From the NCBI GenBank assembly GCA_019637995.1, contig JAHBUQ010000001.1, positions 1,353,589-1,417,588 on the forward strand: DNA of 64,000 nt, given 5' to 3'. This document shows, in pieces, positions 9,228 to 18,566 of the stretch. Origin of the DNA: Ignavibacteriota bacterium. GTDB lineage: Bacteria; Bacteroidota; Ignavibacteria; Kapaibacteriales; UBA2268. The notes under the pieces were generated by a model that saw nothing but the letters and a program-made list of their open reading frames with translations, made no database searches and was not told the DNA's origin. The stretch's first letter is position 1. Every line of letters begins with the position of its first letter. The position numbers and the translations under genes are program-made.

Positions 9228-12077
9228 TCAAACATACTTTAACTCTTTCAAAAATTTATATAGCTTTTCAAGAGTATCATTCCTTTCTGCCTCAATCTGT
9301 TTTAAAGGAGTAGAATACTTATCCCATAGATTTTCGAGAGCAGAGATTAAAGCTCTTTTCTCGAAATTGAGGTATCTTAGCAATTCGTTATTTGCCGTGT
9401 CGAATAGCTTTTTAAGAATTAGCTCTTTAGCTTGTTCCTCAGTAATTTGACCTCCTATTTCTTTGAAAGTAATTTCAATTTTCTTTATAGCTACTTCGAT
9501 AATAAGTTTCTGGCTTTGCATTTTGTCAAAGCTCTTTTTAAGAGTTTGGAATATTTTCAGATTTGATTGATAGAAACCATTTTTCTGATTCTCGATTTTA
9601 TCCTTTGATTTTTTTAGCTTATTGATATTGGATTGAATAGCTTTAATAATTTCTTCCAAAGTAGAGTTTTCATCAAAATCCAATTGGGCATTGGAAAGAA
9701 CTTTTTTCAATTCTTCGTTAAACTTTGAGAGTTCAGCAAGAGCTTCATCATAAGCAGATTGATAGTCTGCAATAGAGTCATCAATACCATATTTTTTAAG
9801 TTCAATTTTTAGAATCAAGTCTGTGTTTTTAGTCTTAAATAGTTTATTGAGTTCTTTCAATTCTGATTCGGTAGCTTTAATGCTATTCAATTGCTTTTGG
9901 TATTTATTCTTTTCTACCTTAGCGCTCTTATCTTTTAATTCTTCAAGGTCATTGATTTGATTTTGAAGATATTCTTTAATGGTTGTTAAAGTAACTTTTT
10001 CATCTTCATCCGGCTCATAGTCAATATCTTCAATAATTTCATCAAGAACCGACTCTTTTTCTGAAATTTTAGCTTCAGTTATATTTATTTCTTCCTTTTC
10101 AAGGGCAAAGAATTTCTCAATAATGTATTCATCAGGAATAATGTTTGGCTCCCACCCAGATGATGAAACTGTTTTTAAATCATATTTTATATTCTGCCAC
10201 CAATTTACAAACACACCGGCGGCTTGAAACTCGTCTAAAACTGTTGATGTCAAAAGATTTTTCTTTAGTAAGTACATCAATTCGCTTCTGATAGTTGGAA
10301 TATTTCCATTGCTAATTGTAAGGTAATCTGCAATACCTTCAGCAACGACACCATATCTAATCTCATTATTTTTGACCTCATTTTTAAAATTATCAAATTT
10401 GGTTTTAGCTTCCTCCCACCATTCTAAGATTTTCTTATTAAGAATTCGATATGTATTTATGATAGATTGATGTGATTCTATTAGTTGTTTAATACTTTCT
10501 TTTGATTGAATTATATCTTTAAAAAGTTGATAATTTTTGTCTTGCTTGTAGAATACATCTTTATAATCAAAGTCAAATTTATTGAAAAATTTCTGATAAC
10601 TCGAAATCTCGATTAAAGGAATTCCTCCGATCAAATGAGCTTTAACATCTTCGGGTTCAGGCTCTGGAGTATTATCAACATATCTGCGAATATTTAAGTT
10701 GAAGTCATTTTCTTCAATTTCTGCTATGTCAACCAGTCTTGAATATTTAGGAATCTCAAGTTTATTATCAAATACAAATACTATTTTTTCTATGTCTTCA
10801 GGTCTAAGTTTATTTTGCCTTTTACCTTCAGCAAATTCAGCATCAGCATTTATAAATAGGATTTTATTTTTTCTTATTTCCGGTTTGTTTTTATCAACAA
10901 TTAAAATACAAGCTGGAATACCGGTTCCATAGAACAAACCAACAGGCAAACTAATAATTGAATCAATAATTCCATCCTTGACAATACCTTCCCTTATAAC
11001 TTTTTCCTTACCACCTCTAAACAAAACACCATGAGGCATAACAGTCGCCATTTTACCGATACGATTCAAACTATAAATCATGTGTTGAACAAACATCAAA
11101 TCAGCTTTTTTGCCTGTTTCAGGAGCAAAGCCATACTTGAATCTCTGTGGATTTTGTATATTTGCTTTATTGTAGTTAAGTGAAAACGGGGGATTAGCAA
11201 TAACTCTATCAAAATCATCTTTAGGTCTTCCATTCTCGTGTTTGTGCAAAGGTTCGAGTATAGTATCTCCATTTTCAATTCTTGGGTCTTTGATTCCATG
11301 AAGAATCATATTGATTTTACAAATAGACCATACAGTACCATTTGATTCTTGACCTAATAGAAGTAGATTATCTGGATTCTGCCCTTGCTCCTCAACATAC
11401 TGCATAGATTGAATCAACATACCTCCAGAACCAACAGTAGGGTCGTAAACAGACATTCCTTCTTGAGGTTTTAAAATCTGTACCATTAATCGAACTACTT
11501 CATTAGGAGTATAAAATTCGCCTCCTTTTTTCCCTGCAGAATCGGCAAAGAACTTAATCAAATATTCGTAAGCCGCTCCAAGTAAATCAGGAAACTCGAA
11601 ATTCTCGTTTATCAATTTCGGAAAATTATTAAAATGATTTATAAGGTCAATAAGCTGCTGTTTTGAAAGAACTTGCTTGTTGTTAACAGTCTTGTTGAAA
11701 TTTATATTATCTGCCAAAACGCCACGCAATGCATCATTATATTCTTCCAAAGAAGAAATAGCGATATTTAACGATTCTCCAACATTTTCCTTCAAATCTT
11801 TAATTTCTGACCATCTTGCCCTTTTAGGAACAAAGAAAGTATCAGAATAAGAGGAGGGAATTTCTAAAATATCCTCTAATTGCAGTTGTTCGAGAAAAGA
11901 ATACCTTTTTTTTAGTTCAAGATATTTAACTTCAAATTCATCGGACATCCTTTTAATAAACAACATCCCGAAAATATATTCCTTAAATTCCGAAGCATCA
12001 AGTTTGCCACGAATTTTATCAGCCGAAGAAAACAAGAAATTTTCAAGTTGGCTTAATGTTATTTTCTGTTTACGCAT
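9228..12077 (-). CDS. hsdM: Type I RM adenine methyltransferase subunit (HsdM) with long C-terminal extension
   Basis: A 949-residue N6-adenine methyltransferase. The N-terminal helical HsdM domain (about 5-150) is followed by the catalytic domain with the AdoMet motif [12 protein letters not shown] (about 208-219) and the catalytic NPPF (about 291-295). Ordinary HsdM proteins are about 490-530 residues. Here about 420 further residues (530-949) form Lys/Glu/Asn-rich helices that look like coiled coil. It heads the hsdM, membrane protein, hsdS, AlbA_2, hsdR, YgjP order on one strand. It methylates host DNA at the HsdS target and is part of the restriction complex. The extension could replace structural contacts or bind accessory proteins. 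Its role is unknown. Confidence 0.92.
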   Translation of the reverse strand: MRKQKITLSQLENFLFSSADKIRGKLDASEFKEYIFGMLFIKRMSDEFEVKYLELKKRYSFLEQLQLEDILEIPSSYSDTFFVPKRARWSEIKDLKENVGESLNIAISSLEEYNDALRGVLADNINFNKTVNNKQVLSKQQLIDLINHFNNFPKLINENFEFPDLLGAAYEYLIKFFADSAGKKGGEFYTPNEVVRLMVQILKPQEGMSVYDPTVGSGGMLIQSMQYVEEQGQNPDNLLLLGQESNGTVWSICKINMILHGIKDPRIENGDTILEPLHKHENGRPKDDFDRVIANPPFSLNYNKANIQNPQRFKYGFAPETGKKADLMFVQHMIYSLNRIGKMATVMPHGVLFRGGKEKVIREGIVKDGIIDSIISLPVGLFYGTGIPACILIVDKNKPEIRKNKILFINADAEFAEGKRQNKLRPEDIEKIVFVFDNKLEIPKYSRLVDIAEIEENDFNLNIRRYVDNTPEPEPEDVKAHLIGGIPLIEISSYQKFFNKFDFDYKDVFYKQDKNYQLFKDIIQSKESIKQLIESHQSIINTYRILNKKILEWWEEAKTKFDNFKNEVKNNEIRYGVVAEGIADYLTISNGNIPTIRSELMYLLKKNLLTSTVLDEFQAAGVFVNWWQNIKYDLKTVSSSGWEPNIIPDEYIIEKFFALEKEEINITEAKISEKESVLDEIIEDIDYEPDEDEKVTLTTIKEYLQNQINDLEELKDKSAKVEKNKYQKQLNSIKATESELKELNKLFKTKNTDLILKIELKKYGIDDSIADYQSAYDEALAELSKFNEELKKVLSNAQLDFDENSTLEEIIKAIQSNINKLKKSKDKIENQKNGFYQSNLKIFQTLKKSFDKMQSQKLIIEVAIKKIEITFKEIGGQITEEQAKELILKKLFDTANNELLRYLNFEKRALISALENLWDKYSTPLKQIEAERNDTLEKLYKFLKELKYV

Positions 12078-12139
12078 AATCTTTTTTCATCTCTTTTCTT
12101 AAATTCGTTTGTATTCTATTACCTTGTGACTCCAAAATA

Positions 12140-14089
12140 TTAGTCTGTATTAATTGAACCCAAGATTTCATTTGTAATATATTTTTTTAAATCTTCAGAA
12201 TCTGTATAGAATGTAAATCCAGCCTTATTCAAAATTTCTTCAAGCTCTTTTTCTTCATTTAGAATAAAAGCTACAGGTTTACTTAAACCTGTTTGAATAC
12301 CGTCTGGCCATGCTAAATCTATTATAGCAGTTTTGTTTTCACCAAAGATAAGTTCAAACTGAAATTCTCCAGCAGGTAAACCCTTTGATAAAATCCATTC
12401 ATTAATGTTTTTGATAATTGATTCTTCTTCTTCATCTGCAATACCACCTAAAATATCAGTAGTGGTGATAACTTCTCTATTTGCAAAATCCTGAATTTCA
12501 CTTTCCTTAACAGAGCCAGAGTATAATTGATTCAAAAAATCATTAGCTGCTTTAGCAAGTAATTTCTTTCTTGCTTCCATAAAATCGAGATAATTTTCAA
12601 TCTTCCATAGATATTCATCAGTTGGTATCCAATGAGACTCGAGTACTCCAGGATTTTTATCAGAAAATTCTTTTAGATAATCTGATGGAAGTCTATCCGA
12701 TATATAAAGATTTGTATCTTTAGTAAGAAAAGTATAATTAGATAGAGCGTTAACCTCAGCTCTTGAATAATTCAATTTATAAAGCTGTGCTTTTGGAAAA
12801 ATATGATGTACTTCGAGACTACTCATTTTGCCTAAAAGATGATTTGTTAGTTCAATATTAGTCATTAAATCTCGAGTATGGCAAACTCTGGTTAGCATAT
12901 AAAGAAGAGGATAAAACCTTGCTCCAGTGCTCCATCCACTAAAATCTTGAGGTGATAGTTTTAAATCTGCCCTGTTTTGTCTTAGCATCTGGATTAAATC
13001 ATCAATTGATTTGTTCTGAGATTCCACAATATTTAGATCCTGAGATAAAACACTTTCTGTAGAACCTGCATAACGCCCCCAAAGAAAAGTATGAATATAC
13101 CAATACAAAATTTTATCTAAGCTTTTCAAATCACTTTTTAATTTAGGATTCTGTTTAATAAGTCTTAATATTAGAGGAATAGAATAACGACTACCAAGCA
13201 CTCTATCATGATCAAGGCCAAGCCTTGATGATATAAGATTAAGAACGAAATCAATTGCTTTTTCTGATTCTTTTAACTCGGATTTAAATTGTTCTGTTTT
13301 GATGTCCTTAAGTGCAGAAAAATAAGCATCTCCGGTAGCATGAGTTGTAATGTTTCTTAAAAGCCATTCCAATTTAAAGTTAAAACCTGCCTTAGTCCAT
13401 TTACTTAACAAGTTCTTCATTTCATTTCTTGCATCTGACCATTCACCACATATTTTAGCAAGAGCTAAGTCACCTTTGCTAAGTTTAGTTCCTCCGCTAT
13501 TTACATTATTAAATATGTCAACAACAACATCAATGGTCTTGTCTTCTCCTACAACATCCTGAATAAACAAGTCAATGTCTTTGATCCTGTCTAACTGATT
13601 AAGCCTATCAATGTATTTCTGAATATCATTTTGAACGTCAGGTAGAGAGTAAATTTTACCGATAAATACACCAGAACCTGATTTCATTAACTCGGTAACA
13701 TTTATCCAAAATGGATTGTCTTTCATTTTCAAAGGTGAAAAGAACTCGAATTCCTGCTCTTTCAAATTAAAATAAAGACCAGTAAATGCTGTAGAGTTAC
13801 CATCAAAAAATTTTGGAGGAACTCCACGAATAATGCCATATAAACTGGTTATTCTTTGCTGACCATCCAGAATCAGTTTGACAGTTCCAGGATAAACAGC
13901 TCCGTCACCCCTGACAGTAGCTCCATCAGTTTTTGTTGTCCAAACCAACAAACTTCCTATTGGATAACCTTTATATAAAGATGTTATCATTTTTCTTACT
14001 TGGTCACGATTCCAAACATAACCCCTTTGGAACTCAGGCAGTGCAAAAGTACCAATATCTATTTGAGCTAAAATTGTTTTAATTTCCAT
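12140..14089 (-). CDS. DUF262/DUF1524 protein, GmrSD-like predicted restriction nuclease
   Basis: A 649-residue protein with an N-terminal DUF262 domain (ParB/Srx-like fold: PEFQRGYVWNRDQ at about 18-30 and LILDGQQRITSLYG at about 73-86). A DUF1524 His-Me/HNH domain follows with LEVHHIFPKAQL at about 425-436. GmrSD-type enzymes use the first domain for nucleotide hydrolysis and the second to cut DNA, often with modified bases. The C-terminal region (about 500-649) is additional. Both catalytic motifs are intact. It lies between the helicase gene and hsdM on the same strand, so it forms part of the same defence cluster. Whether it targets modified phage DNA is inference from the family. Confidence 0.85.
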   Translation of the reverse strand: MEIKTILAQIDIGTFALPEFQRGYVWNRDQVRKMITSLYKGYPIGSLLVWTTKTDGATVRGDGAVYPGTVKLILDGQQRITSLYGIIRGVPPKFFDGNSTAFTGLYFNLKEQEFEFFSPLKMKDNPFWINVTELMKSGSGVFIGKIYSLPDVQNDIQKYIDRLNQLDRIKDIDLFIQDVVGEDKTIDVVVDIFNNVNSGGTKLSKGDLALAKICGEWSDARNEMKNLLSKWTKAGFNFKLEWLLRNITTHATGDAYFSALKDIKTEQFKSELKESEKAIDFVLNLISSRLGLDHDRVLGSRYSIPLILRLIKQNPKLKSDLKSLDKILYWYIHTFLWGRYAGSTESVLSQDLNIVESQNKSIDDLIQMLRQNRADLKLSPQDFSGWSTGARFYPLLYMLTRVCHTRDLMTNIELTNHLLGKMSSLEVHHIFPKAQLYKLNYSRAEVNALSNYTFLTKDTNLYISDRLPSDYLKEFSDKNPGVLESHWIPTDEYLWKIENYLDFMEARKKLLAKAANDFLNQLYSGSVKESEIQDFANREVITTTDILGGIADEEEESIIKNINEWILSKGLPAGEFQFELIFGENKTAIIDLAWPDGIQTGLSKPVAFILNEEKELEEILNKAGFTFYTDSEDLKKYITNEILGSINTD

Positions 14090-14231
14090 TTAAATAACCT
14101 ATAAAGTTATACATAATCCGACTTAAATTATTACACCAAATCAACATACTTTTCTTATATAATTACAACAACATTTCATTATTGAATCTTTGTCAATTAC
14201 TATACCAGCTTTTGATAATGTCTTCATTTCT

Positions 14232-16538
14232 TTATATTCCTAATCTTATTGAATTTTCAAAAAATTGATGATATTTCATCATCCCCAGATTGAGTATAAC
14301 AATGTTAAATCTTGCTCTTGTTATTGCGGTATATACAAGTTCATCAGTAAGGAATTTCTGGTCTTCTTCCTGACCATCAAGAATCAAGAATAATGTATGA
14401 ATCTCCCAACCCTTGAAACTATGAATAGTTGAAAGTTTCATCGTTCCGTCTGTTTTCATTCGGAAATTCAACTTCTTACTTCTCCTAATGGTTTCAAGTT
14501 GGTCAGTAAGATAGTTATATGATTCAGCCAAATTCTTTAAGTACTGAATTTGAGTTTCATACTTTTTCTTAATCATTGAAGGTAGAACTTTAACTGCTTT
14601 GTTGAAGTCGAAAACAGTTGATTTTTGAGTTAGTTTCCTAAATGATGTAGCAATTTCAGGTTTCAAGTTATCTTGCAAAATCTTGTTATTTAACTGATGC
14701 CAGTCAGGATAGAAATGTTCAAGAGTGATTTTACCTTGTGCAATCAAATGCTCTGTAACTTCAAATTCTTCTATACATTTTCTAAAATCATTTGAATTTC
14801 TTTCACCACTTAAAACTGTTCCCTTTGCTTCACTTAAATAATGCTCTTTCAACTTTTCATATAATTCATTTTCGTTTTGAGTATATGAAGCAAGTGCCTT
14901 TAAAGAAGGACAAAATTGAATCATAGGTTTGAAAAACTTATCAATTCTATTCTCAATAGGAACGATTTGAGTATCTGATAGAAGCAACCTCCACCATTCC
15001 TCTTTAGATTCGGACATAAGGGTAGTTTTTTCGCCGTCCATATTTTCAAACAGAAATGATAAGTCTCGGATATATTCAACCCTCGAACCTAATATTCCAA
15101 TATCGTGTGGATGAACATTCAATTCTCTAACTTTTTGATGTATATACTTATACAAATCATAGGTGCTGTTGTTACCTCTTAATAAAAGTTGATAATTGAC
15201 TGTATTCGTTGTAGTACCAAATGCATTTGAAAAATCTATGGATACTGATGTCTGCTTTATTAAATCTTTCCTATACTTATTGCCAAGGAAAGTTTCCTGG
15301 AATTGTTGGGCTAACTCTCTAATGGTATCTGAAAGTCTTGCCGTTTCTTCCAATATGTTCCAATACTTACCCGGTACGCCAGTATAAGGTCTTTTGTCAT
15401 CTTCGGGATTCATTGGTCTATCGTAAATATTCTGTTTTTCATCTCCAAAAACCGTATAAGAACCGCCTTCTGCTAAAAAGAACTTTTTGATTATTTCTAC
15501 CCAATGCTCTTTATAATCCTGAATTTCATCAATAAATATAGTATTGTAACGAGTAATTTGGTCTTTCACTCTATCAAAAAAGTATCTGTTCTCGAAATCT
15601 GATATATATTTGATTTGAAGATTGTATTCCATTGCCTTGTACTTAAAGAACTCATGGTAATTTCTAATTTCAAAACCATCCCAGGAGAAATCCGAAGGAA
15701 TTCTGTTAATTTGCTCATAGATGTAGTTTCTTAGAGATAAGTTATATGTAAGAATTAAAACCTTTCTTTGAGTCTTAACATATTCATCTACAGCCATTTT
15801 GGCTAATAAAAGAGTTTTCCCTGAACCAGCAACGCCTCTTATTTTCCTAAGTTTTGCATTATTTGGATTGCGAAGAATCTTTATTTGTTCATCGGAAAAG
15901 TTGATGAATGTTCCATTATCAATACGATGATAGGAAGGTTTCAAGTATCTGAAAAGCTGTTTATAAAGTTCATCGGAAAAATATTTACTCTTAGTTTGAA
16001 AACCGCTTAATTGAAACATTCTATAGAATCTTTCTTTAGTTAAGGTATCGTTTGTAACTACTTGAGTATCAAATAATTTCCAAGACTTTTTAGATGAAAA
16101 GTTTGAGCTATACCATTTTTCAAATTCATCGGAAGAAGTATTATGCAAGTAAACTACACTATTGATAATCTTCCTATAATGGTAATCTTTTAACAATTTC
16201 TCGAAAAGTTCTTTGAAATGTAAATTTATAAAATGAGTTCTAAGTGTGTCAACTTTTGCAAAAGGTGAAACAAGTTCAATTTCCCCATCATTGCTTTTCT
16301 TTTTAAGATATTTATTGTCAATTTCATAATCAAAAATATTATCAGTAAATACTTCAAAAATAAACAGACCGTAAGATTTCTTAACCAAAACAAAGGTTGG
16401 GATATCACCATTAAGAAAAGGTTTGTAGAACAATTCATAGGAATCGTCAAATTTATTGACGAGTTCGATAATCCTTAATTCTGCCTCAGTAGGATTTTCT
16501 TTAAGTAATTGATTATATTCTGGATATAGTTTTGCCAT
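14232..16538 (-). CDS. NERD-like nuclease-domain plus UvrD-like SF1 helicase
   Basis: A 768-residue SF1 helicase. The N-terminal 170 residues look like a NERD-type nuclease-related domain (NPTEAELRIIELVNKF, then YGLFIFEV), though the usual Lys after the Glu strand is not evident, so nuclease activity is doubtful. The helicase core has Walker A GVAGSGKT (about 236-243), motif II IFIDEIQD (about 334-341), motif V STIHSFKGWE (about 700-709) and motif VI AITRARFN (about 738-745). Helicases of this design occur in defence islands and phages. Its ATG follows the TGA of a 38-residue gene by one base. It may be a defence effector or a repair helicase. Context favours defence. Confidence 0.85.
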   Translation of the reverse strand: MAKLYPEYNQLLKENPTEAELRIIELVNKFDDSYELFYKPFLNGDIPTFVLVKKSYGLFIFEVFTDNIFDYEIDNKYLKKKSNDGEIELVSPFAKVDTLRTHFINLHFKELFEKLLKDYHYRKIINSVVYLHNTSSDEFEKWYSSNFSSKKSWKLFDTQVVTNDTLTKERFYRMFQLSGFQTKSKYFSDELYKQLFRYLKPSYHRIDNGTFINFSDEQIKILRNPNNAKLRKIRGVAGSGKTLLLAKMAVDEYVKTQRKVLILTYNLSLRNYIYEQINRIPSDFSWDGFEIRNYHEFFKYKAMEYNLQIKYISDFENRYFFDRVKDQITRYNTIFIDEIQDYKEHWVEIIKKFFLAEGGSYTVFGDEKQNIYDRPMNPEDDKRPYTGVPGKYWNILEETARLSDTIRELAQQFQETFLGNKYRKDLIKQTSVSIDFSNAFGTTTNTVNYQLLLRGNNSTYDLYKYIHQKVRELNVHPHDIGILGSRVEYIRDLSFLFENMDGEKTTLMSESKEEWWRLLLSDTQIVPIENRIDKFFKPMIQFCPSLKALASYTQNENELYEKLKEHYLSEAKGTVLSGERNSNDFRKCIEEFEVTEHLIAQGKITLEHFYPDWHQLNNKILQDNLKPEIATSFRKLTQKSTVFDFNKAVKVLPSMIKKKYETQIQYLKNLAESYNYLTDQLETIRRSKKLNFRMKTDGTMKLSTIHSFKGWEIHTLFLILDGQEEDQKFLTDELVYTAITRARFNIVILNLGMMKYHQFFENSIRLGI

Positions 16539-16539
16539 A

Positions 16540-16656
16540 TCAGTTTAAGCCTCTAATTATATAGCTACCCAACTTCAATATACCAAAAATTGAATCGGTC
16601 AAAGTAGCGAAGAAGAATTCTAAAAATGAATTGATTGAATATTGATTTAATCTCAT
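16540..16656 (-). CDS. Small hydrophobic protein, 38 aa, translationally coupled
   Basis: This frame was too short for routine calling but has strong support. Its ATG (16654-16656) overlaps the TGA of the upstream S24-like gene in an ATGA arrangement. AAGGAG lies 8 nt upstream. Its TGA (16540-16542) is one base before the ATG of the helicase gene. The product begins MRLNQYSINSFLEFFF and has a hydrophobic, amphipathic stretch (about 11-34, including FFATLTDSIFGILKLG) that could associate with the membrane. I do not recognise a family. Fixed between repressor-like and helicase genes, it could be a small toxin, an inhibitor or a leader that couples translation. Confidence 0.65.
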   Translation of the reverse strand: MRLNQYSINSFLEFFFATLTDSIFGILKLGSYIIRGLN

Positions 16657-17297
16657 CTTTTTATCTCCTTAACTACTTGAGTTACAACTCCTAATATTTT
16701 AAATTCATCTTCTTGAACTTCAACTTTGTTGGAATTGTCTTTACCAGACATTAACCAGACCTTACCATTTTTTTTGTAGAACTTCTTTACTTGGATTTTA
16801 GATTGATAATTGACAACAATATTTTGCCCATTCAATGGATTACTTTTTTTCCTAACAACAATACCAAAAGTATCGCTATTTACATCATCAAACAGATCAT
16901 TTCCCTTAACTTTACAAAAGAAGTAATCACTTTCTGATTCAAAGCAACTTTCTATAACTGTAGGTTCTTGATCTTGGAGACCATTCTTTCTGCTTAAAAC
17001 TACAGGGTGGTTAAGTATTTTATGAATGTCACCATTTAACTTATTGTGATTAAACGGTAAAGTAGTCAAGTGCTCACTGAAAACATTTTGAAAATCCTCG
17101 TTTGCTTGAATATAAAGAGCTATTTCATTTAAAGCATCGTTTACAAAAGAAGCGTTCCTACGAGATGCTTCCTTTTGCAACAAGTCTAATATTTTGCTTG
17201 ATTTAACATAACCTTGATGTTCCTTGATTAGAAGGTTCTTGGTTAAATAATACAAATCATTATCATCAGCTATCTTTATATATTCATCATAAGTCAT
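16653..17297 (-). CDS. S24/LexA-fold protein lacking the catalytic serine
   Basis: A 214-residue protein. Residues about 1-95 are helical and unrecognised. Residues about 120-210 align with the S24 peptidase domain of the neighbouring UmuD-like protein: KVKGNDLFD matches EATGKSMEP, VRKKSNPLNGQNIVV matches IDHDLPPQKGDIIVA, and ILGVVTQVVKEIK matches VLGVVIYNLKKI. The position of the nucleophilic Ser is Asp134. The general-base Lys is kept (IQVKK, about 168-172). It should therefore not self-cleave and may dimerise with the active relative or act as a non-cleavable repressor partner. It lies 2 nt after the UmuD-like gene and overlaps the 38-residue gene. Confidence 0.7.
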   Translation of the reverse strand: MTYDEYIKIADDNDLYYLTKNLLIKEHQGYVKSSKILDLLQKEASRRNASFVNDALNEIALYIQANEDFQNVFSEHLTTLPFNHNKLNGDIHKILNHPVVLSRKNGLQDQEPTVIESCFESESDYFFCKVKGNDLFDDVNSDTFGIVVRKKSNPLNGQNIVVNYQSKIQVKKFYKKNGKVWLMSGKDNSNKVEVQEDEFKILGVVTQVVKEIKR

Positions 17298-17299
17298 CT

Positions 17300-17731
17300 T
17301 TAGCTTCTACCATTTATTTTCTTTAAGTTATAAATTACAACACCCAGAACTTGAAAGTTATCTTCAGGATTAACAACAATCGGGTCATAATCCATATTTT
17401 GAGAAAGCAGAATAGTTTGACCATTAACAGGCTTATAAGTCTTGATTAGAAAATCACCATTAAGATATGCTACGATAATATCACCCTTCTGAGGTGGCAA
17501 ATCGTGGTCAATTAAAAGTTTGTCCCCTTCGGTAATAACAGGTTCCATACTTTTACCTGTGGCTTCAATAACATATCCATCTTTTGCTTTATTTGCAACA
17601 GATTCAGGAACATCGTGGAATTCATATCCATCGTCATAAGGACTCCCAAATCCACAAGAAAAAGCAGAAATAAGTGAAGGTAATTTCACAAAATTTTCAA
17701 TAGGTTCTGCATAAACTACTAAAGTTTCCAT
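17300..17731 (-). CDS. UmuD-like S24 self-cleaving peptidase (phage repressor partner)
   Basis: A 143-residue LexA/UmuD-type protein. The probable cleavage site is Cys26-Gly27 in SCGFGSPYDD, matching UmuD Cys24-Gly25. The catalytic dyad is Ser61 (TGKSMEP) and Lys97 (FLIKTYK), equivalent to UmuD Ser60 and Lys97. There is no DNA-binding domain. In UmuD this activity serves translesion synthesis, but no umuC-like polymerase gene is nearby. The gene instead follows an HTH repressor gene. The best reading is a CI repressor split into DNA-binding and SOS-sensing proteins, inactivated by RecA-stimulated cleavage during DNA damage. That function is inferred from context. Confidence 0.82.
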   Translation of the reverse strand: METLVVYAEPIENFVKLPSLISAFSCGFGSPYDDGYEFHDVPESVANKAKDGYVIEATGKSMEPVITEGDKLLIDHDLPPQKGDIIVAYLNGDFLIKTYKPVNGQTILLSQNMDYDPIVVNPEDNFQVLGVVIYNLKKINGRS

Positions 17732-17757
17732 TTATTCTCCATTTCTGATATTTTACA

Positions 17758-18156
17758 TTATTTGATTTTTTGACCTGCAAGAGCTTGTTGCAGTAGTTCC
17801 TTAATGTCTTCACGCAGAAGTACACGAAGGTCTTTGACGAAAGGCACTTGAACCATTTTCTCATAGGTAATAGAATGGATTTCTTCCTGTTCGGAATCCG
17901 GCATATTTAGTTTTTCACGGATTTTCTTGCCCGATTCGTTCATAGCAAGCATTTCACCGTTCCCGCTTATTAGCCAATCAATTGAGCAACCAGCATTGTA
18001 AATCTTTTCTACAGATTCCGCACCGGGCACTTTTTTGCTTGCAAACCACATAGAGACAGTGCTTGGACTAACGCCACAATCAGCAGCGAAATCTCTTATT
18101 TCATCGTAGGCAGCTACAACGAAAGTCTTTAACCGTTTCCCAAATTCCATTTCCAT
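17758..18156 (-). CDS. CI-type helix-turn-helix phage repressor without peptidase domain
   Basis: A 132-residue protein with an N-terminal HTH (about 5-70: RDFAADCGVSPSTVSMWFAS and then CSIDWLISGNGEM), the signature of phage CI repressor HTH domains. The C-terminal half is helical (about 85-130) and probably mediates oligomerisation. The S24 domain normally fused to such proteins is missing and is encoded by the next two genes. It is the first gene of the minus-strand lysogeny arm, facing the early arm across an A+T-rich region full of inverted repeats (18157-18338). It should repress early genes and its own promoter. Confidence 0.83.
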   Translation of the reverse strand: MEMEFGKRLKTFVVAAYDEIRDFAADCGVSPSTVSMWFASKKVPGAESVEKIYNAGCSIDWLISGNGEMLAMNESGKKIREKLNMPDSEQEEIHSITYEKMVQVPFVKDLRVLLREDIKELLQQALAGQKIK

Positions 18157-18238
18157 TTTGTCTTAAACCTAATTAATTCAAAAAAAGTTCAAAAAAAATT
18201 GAAAATTTTGAAAAAATCTCTTGTAATTTATCTCAAAA

Positions 18239-18320
18239 TTAACTATTTTTGTATTAGTTAAATTTACATTTTTGTAAATTCTACTTATTCAAAAATAGTA
18301 AAATTTTGGAACTATTACAA
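18239..18320. promoter_or_regulatory. Divergent repressor/early control region with inverted repeats
   Basis: Three dyads are visible: TTAACTA (18239-18245) with TAGTTAA (18255-18261); AATTTAC (18261-18267) with GTAAATT (18274-18280); and AATAGT near 18294 with ACTATT near 18311. AACTATTTTT at 18241 is also inverted as AAAAATAGT near 18291. These are candidate repressor operators. TATTTTTG at 18244-18251 fits the Bacteroidota -7 consensus TAnnTTTG, but the promoter call is weak. Confidence 0.5.
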
Positions 18321-18338
18321 GAACAAAATGAGGTTGAT

Positions 18339-18539
18339 ATGAAAAATAATATTGGAAGACCCAAAGGTGAGAAAAAATATCACGTTATGCTCTCGATGAA
18401 CAAGAAAGAGCATGACATGCTTGTTGCCTTTGCAGAGCTTGAGAAACGCCCCAAGGCAAATGCGGCTGTAATGCTAATAAGGGATTCTTTGCAAGCCTTA
18501 TTTTCAGGTCATAACAAAACAACTTTGAAGAACTGTTAA
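18339..18539 (+). CDS. Small ribbon-helix-helix-like DNA-binding protein, 66 aa
   Basis: The first gene of the early arm. I chose the ATG at 18339 because GAGG lies 6 nt upstream. An in-frame TTG at 18306 has no such support. The product has a basic start (GRPKGEKKYHVML), a beta strand and two helices (NKKEHDMLVAFAELEKRP, then AAVMLIRDSLQALF), the pattern of CopG/Arc ribbon-helix-helix proteins. By position it could serve as a Cro- or Ner-like early regulator. The fold call rests on pattern only. Confidence 0.6.
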   Translation: MKNNIGRPKGEKKYHVMLSMNKKEHDMLVAFAELEKRPKANAAVMLIRDSLQALFSGHNKTTLKNC

Positions 18540-18566
18540 TTTGTCTATACTTTAATCGATTAAATA

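Noticed and set aside
17300..17731. UmuD of an error-prone polymerase operon
   Set aside because: Sequence fits UmuD, but no umuC-like gene is adjacent and the context is a phage repressor set, so I call it a repressor partner.
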